A stretch of DNA of 7,510 bases from CAZUHN01 sp964620535. GTDB taxonomy: Bacteria; UBA8248. Within the stretch, counting starts at the first letter, position 1, and every line of letters starts with the position of its first letter. The translations under genes and the position numbers were made by a program. The stretch spans positions 1 to 7,510 of the forward strand of contig CAZUHN010000144.1 in NCBI GenBank assembly GCA_964620535.1, given 5' to 3'. This document shows, piece by piece, positions 5,851-7,510 of this stretch. The notes under the pieces are model-generated. The model searched no databases. It worked only from the letters and a program-made list of their open reading frames with translations, and had not been told where the DNA came from.

Positions 5851-5871
5851 TGTCAAGCTTTGGAGTTGACA
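5851..5871. promoter_or_regulatory. Dyad TGTCAA-N9-TTGACA, possible operator
   Basis: TGTCAA (5851-5856) and TTGACA (5866-5871) are perfect inverted copies, separated by nine bases and centred at 5861. The dyad lies upstream of the minus-strand promoter and about 90 bases before SDR-D. The centre-to-centre distance of 15 bases is not a whole number of helical turns, so binding by a standard dimeric repressor is uncertain. The hexamers could simply be outward-facing -35-like sequences. Confidence 0.3.
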
Positions 5872-5953
5872 CGCTCTTTAGAGGGTTTCGTGACACATGC
5901 AACCAAGGGCAATTTCCAGGGTGCCTTATGGGAGTTCCGGGGGGTGAGAGAAG

Positions 5954-6706
5954 ATGAGACTTGAGGGTCGCGCGGCTGTTGTGACTGGGGGCTCCCGAGG
6001 GATCGGCAGGGGCATCGCCCTCGGCTTGGCTCGGGAGGGTGCCCAACTGATCGTGAACTACGTTGCCCACCAGGCCAAGGCGGACGAGGTGGTGGAGGAG
6101 ATTGAGAGAGGAGGAGGGAGGGCCTGGGCGATTTGCGCCGACATCTCCCGAAAGGAGGAGGTGGACCGATTGATGGAAGAGGCGGTTTCCCGGATGGGCC
6201 GGGTCGACGTGGTCGTGAACAACGCCGGGGCCTTCGACGCGGGCGATTTCCTCGACGTCGACGAAGAGACCTTGGACAGAGTCCTGGGCGTCAACTTCAA
6301 GGGGCCCTTTTTCATGGCCCAGGCGGCCGCCCGGCAGATGCGCAAGCAGGGCGGCGGAGGGAAGATCATCAATATTATATCGGCCACGGTCCTGCGCCCC
6401 GATCCGGGCGTGGCGGTCTACGCCTCGAGCAAGGCGGCCGCGCATCTGCTGACCAAGACGCTGGCCCAGGCCCTCGCTCCCGATGGGATCTGCGTCAACG
6501 CGGTGCTGCCCGGGGTGGTCGAGACGGACCTGAACTACAAGCTTCTACAAGACGAGGAGATCCACGCCCAGATGGTCGGCCAGACGCCGCTGGGCCGTTT
6601 CGGGCGCCCTGCCGATCTGGCGGGTGTGGTCACCTATCTCGCCTCCGCCGAGTCGGACTGGACCACGGGGGCGACCATTTCGGTGGATGGTGGATTCACC
6701 ATTTGA
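5954..6706 (+). CDS. Short-chain dehydrogenase/reductase, FabG-like (SDR-D)
   Basis: This 250-residue classical SDR opens the plus-strand unit. It has TGGSRGIG (11-18), NNAG (89-92), helix-4 Asn114, catalytic Ser143, Tyr156 and Lys160 (YASSK), 'LPGVVETD' (185-192) and C-terminal 'SVDGGFTI'. All four catalytic residues are present, so it should be an active NAD(P)-dependent oxidoreductase; 'VNY' after strand 2 suggests NADP(H). The ATG at 5954 is preceded by GGGGTGAGAG as ribosome site. It shares its N- and C-terminal pattern with SDR-C, but it differs more in the middle ('FDAGDFLDVDEETLDRVL'), so it is not part of the closer SDR-A/SDR-C pair. The cupin gene follows after 32 bases and is probably co-transcribed. 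The fine substrate is unknown; a keto-acyl or sugar-type carbonyl would fit the family. Confidence 0.94.
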   Translation: MRLEGRAAVVTGGSRGIGRGIALGLAREGAQLIVNYVAHQAKADEVVEEIERGGGRAWAICADISRKEEVDRLMEEAVSRMGRVDVVVNNAGAFDAGDFLDVDEETLDRVLGVNFKGPFFMAQAAARQMRKQGGGGKIINIISATVLRPDPGVAVYASSKAAAHLLTKTLAQALAPDGICVNAVLPGVVETDLNYKLLQDEEIHAQMVGQTPLGRFGRPADLAGVVTYLASAESDWTTGATISVDGGFTI

Positions 6707-6738
6707 CGGCCCGAAGGGCTGATCGGGAGGAAGTGGCG

Positions 6739-7083
6739 ATGCACGTCGTGTTTCGGCGCGATGCCGAGAAGGGGCTCGCCCCCCACGAGCATGTCATTTA
6801 CGAGCTGCAAGAAAGCGCCACGATGAACCACGTGGTGGTCGGCAAGATCGGTCCGGACAACGTGCCTCTCCATTCCCACGAGGAGGAGGAGTACTGGTTC
6901 ATCTTGACGGGCCGGGGCACGGCGGTCGTCGGGGACCAGGAATTCGAGGTGGAGGCCGGTGACCTCGTTCTCACGCCCGCCGGCGTGAAGCACACGCTCC
7001 ACTCCGAAGAGGGCATGACCGAGCTGAGCTTCATGGTCCGCGCGAAGAGCGAAGATTCCCACATCGAGGGATTGAACGCCTGA
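6739..7083 (+). CDS. Small single-domain cupin
   Basis: This encodes a 114-residue one-domain cupin (beta barrel) protein. Motif 1 is complete: G39, then H45-S-H47, E51 and G58 in the pattern G-x5-HxH-x3-E-x6-G. Motif 2 follows as G74-x5-P80-x-G82-x2-H85. The three histidines and E51 form the usual mononuclear metal site, so metal-dependent isomerase, dioxygenase or decarboxylase-type activity is possible. Many such small cupins instead act as sugar or ligand sensors or have unknown roles. The ATG at 6739 was chosen because of the GGGAGG ribosome site eight bases upstream and because the cupin fold begins there; the frame is open far upstream only as a shadow of SDR-D. It lies 32 bases after SDR-D. 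Confidence 0.92.
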   Translation: MHVVFRRDAEKGLAPHEHVIYELQESATMNHVVVGKIGPDNVPLHSHEEEEYWFILTGRGTAVVGDQEFEVEAGDLVLTPAGVKHTLHSEEGMTELSFMVRAKSEDSHIEGLNA

Positions 7084-7160
7084 TATGGTCCTGTGCATGG
7101 CGAGTTAGTAATTCTACCTGAAATCAAGCATTTTCTCGCCTGTATGGGTTCAGAACCTAG

Positions 7161-7510
7161 TGGACCATTTGGGGTGATACGCTAAGAGACACTTTCTGAC
7201 CAGTTCATCTTTGTAAGGAGCGTGAGATGAGCAAGGAAGTGTCCTCTGAAAAGATCGTCAATGACATCCGTCGCAAGACCCGCAAGAAGTACTCGGCCGA
7301 GGAGAAGATTCGCATCGTTCTGGGTGGGCTGCGAGGCGAGGAGAGCATCGCAGCGCTTTGCCGCAAGGAAGGCATCCCGGCCAATTTGTACTACCGCTGG
7401 AGCAAGGAGTTTCTCGAAGCCGGCAAGAAGCGCCTGACGGGAGACACAGCGAGAGAAGCCAGCTCCAGTGAGGTTTCAGACCTTCGGCAAGAGAACACCC
7501 AGCTCAAGCA
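7161..7510 (+). mobile_element. Left end of an IS3-family insertion sequence (cut by window edge)
   Basis: An IS3-type orfA begins at 7227. About 66 bases upstream, a block beginning TGGACCATTTGGGGTGATAC (7161-7180) has the 5'-TG start and the usual distance for an IS3-family terminal inverted repeat. The right end is not in the window, so neither the matching repeat nor a target duplication can be seen, and the exact left boundary is a proposal. The element sits 77 bases after the cupin stop and interrupts no visible gene. Confidence 0.6.
7227..7510 (+). CDS. IS3-family transposase OrfA, N-terminal part
   Basis: The ATG at 7227 follows an AAGGAG ribosome site six bases away and opens 94 codons that run off the right edge. 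The protein starts MSKEVSSEKIVNDIRRK, then has a helix-turn-helix transposase domain (about 22-65): 'YSAEEKIRIVLGGLRGEE', 'SIAALCRKEGIPANLYYRW' and 'SKEFLEAGKKRL'. This is the HTH_Tnp_1 pattern that recognises the IS ends. The visible end 'EVSDLRQENTQLK' begins a leucine-zipper-like coiled coil (L86, L93), as in IS3 OrfA proteins. In this family a -1 frameshift downstream fuses OrfA to the DDE-bearing OrfB; that part is outside the window. I do not assign a subgroup. Confidence 0.93.
   Translation, partial: MSKEVSSEKIVNDIRRKTRKKYSAEEKIRIVLGGLRGEESIAALCRKEGIPANLYYRWSKEFLEAGKKRLTGDTAREASSSEVSDLRQENTQLK

Larger units (their letters stand above)
5785..5853. repeat. Tandem direct repeat, two 33-base copies offset by 36 bases
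   Basis: Copy 1 (5785-5817) and copy 2 (5821-5853) match at 26 of 33 positions by eye. Both share AAAAAGA, then TTAATG, then CAATT, then ACCCT in the same spacing. Seven positions differ. On the minus strand each copy presents a -35-like hexamer (TTGCCA in copy 1, TTGACA in copy 2). The -10-like element used with copy 2 falls in the end of copy 1. The duplication could be two sites for one regulator or a duplicated promoter. Confidence 0.7.
5664..5953. other. Divergent intergenic regulatory region
   Basis: This 290-bp region lies between two divergently transcribed SDR genes and must hold promoters for both. The SDR-C side is GC-rich, with a small CCCC-GAA-GGGG hairpin (5749-5759) and a CCTTCG/CGAAGG pair (5731-5736 with 5752-5757) in the presumed leader. 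The middle (about 5775-5860) is strikingly AT-rich for this window and carries the duplicated block and the best promoter match. The SDR-D side holds a TGTCAA-N9-TTGACA dyad. I see no gene in it. Confidence 0.7.

Noticed and set aside
5866..5894. Perfect TTGACA as the -35 of an SDR-D promoter
   Set aside because: No -10-like hexamer occurs 15-19 bases downstream (the sequence there is around TTCGTGACAC).
5660..6445. 261-codon minus-strand open frame spanning the divergent promoter region and SDR-D
   Set aside because: It covers the AT-rich regulatory tract and the antisense of SDR-D, with no domain. It would also conflict with the SDR-C leader.
6133..6738. N-terminal extension of the cupin frame into SDR-D
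   Set aside because: The extension is Arg/Gly-rich out-of-frame translation of SDR-D. The cupin has its own ribosome site and ATG at 6739.
7099..7140. GGCGAG / CTCGCC inverted repeat after the cupin gene as a terminator
   Set aside because: Only six base pairs, a 30-base loop and no T-run follow; chance is likely.

Overview
The window is GC-rich, gene-dense bacterial DNA. It looks like a catabolic gene cluster from a Gram-negative-type soil or groundwater organism. Supporting signs are a secreted periplasmic binding protein with a Sec signal peptide, strong GGAGG-type ribosome sites, GTG as well as ATG starts, and an IS3-type insertion sequence. I cannot name the taxon from the sequence; a proteobacterium or a GC-rich uncultured soil lineage would fit.

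Layout. A long minus-strand series runs from about 5663 down to the left edge. In transcription order it encodes: a FabG-like short-chain dehydrogenase (SDR-C, 4911-5663); an acetamidase/formamidase-family hydrolase (3898-4857); a small 4-oxalocrotonate-tautomerase-like protein (3662-3883); a second SDR with altered motifs (SDR-B, 2886-3641); a third SDR (SDR-A, 2110-2889); a VOC/glyoxalase-fold metalloenzyme (1646-2077); a branched-chain-amino-acid-type ABC substrate-binding protein (287-1435); and the first 19 codons of a LivH-type permease (1-59). The first six genes are packed with gaps of 53 bp or less and one ATGA overlap. The transporter genes follow after a 210-bp gap, and a further 227-bp gap with strong potential hairpins separates the binding protein from the permease. 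On the plus strand, diverging from a 290-bp AT-rich intergenic region (5664-5953), are a fourth SDR (SDR-D, 5954-6706) and a small cupin (6739-7083). The right end is the left end of an IS3-family element with its orfA (from 7227, cut by the window edge).

How it may work together (inference). An imported small molecule captured by the binding protein and LivH-type permease could be processed by NADP(H)-type SDR oxidoreductases, an amide (or similar C-N) hydrolase, a tautomerase-fold protein, a VOC metalloenzyme and a cupin. This resembles a peripheral degradation pathway for a small amide-containing or polyhydroxylated/cyclic compound, but the substrate cannot be read from the sequence. No transcription factor gene lies inside the window. 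The divergent promoter region carries a 36-bp-offset duplicated block that includes the best sigma70-like promoter for the minus operon.

Most noteworthy are the four SDR paralogs in one locus (two of them sister-like), the SDR with LSAG in place of NNAG and His in place of the helix-4 Asn, the tautomerase lacking the Arg39 equivalent, and the duplicated promoter block.
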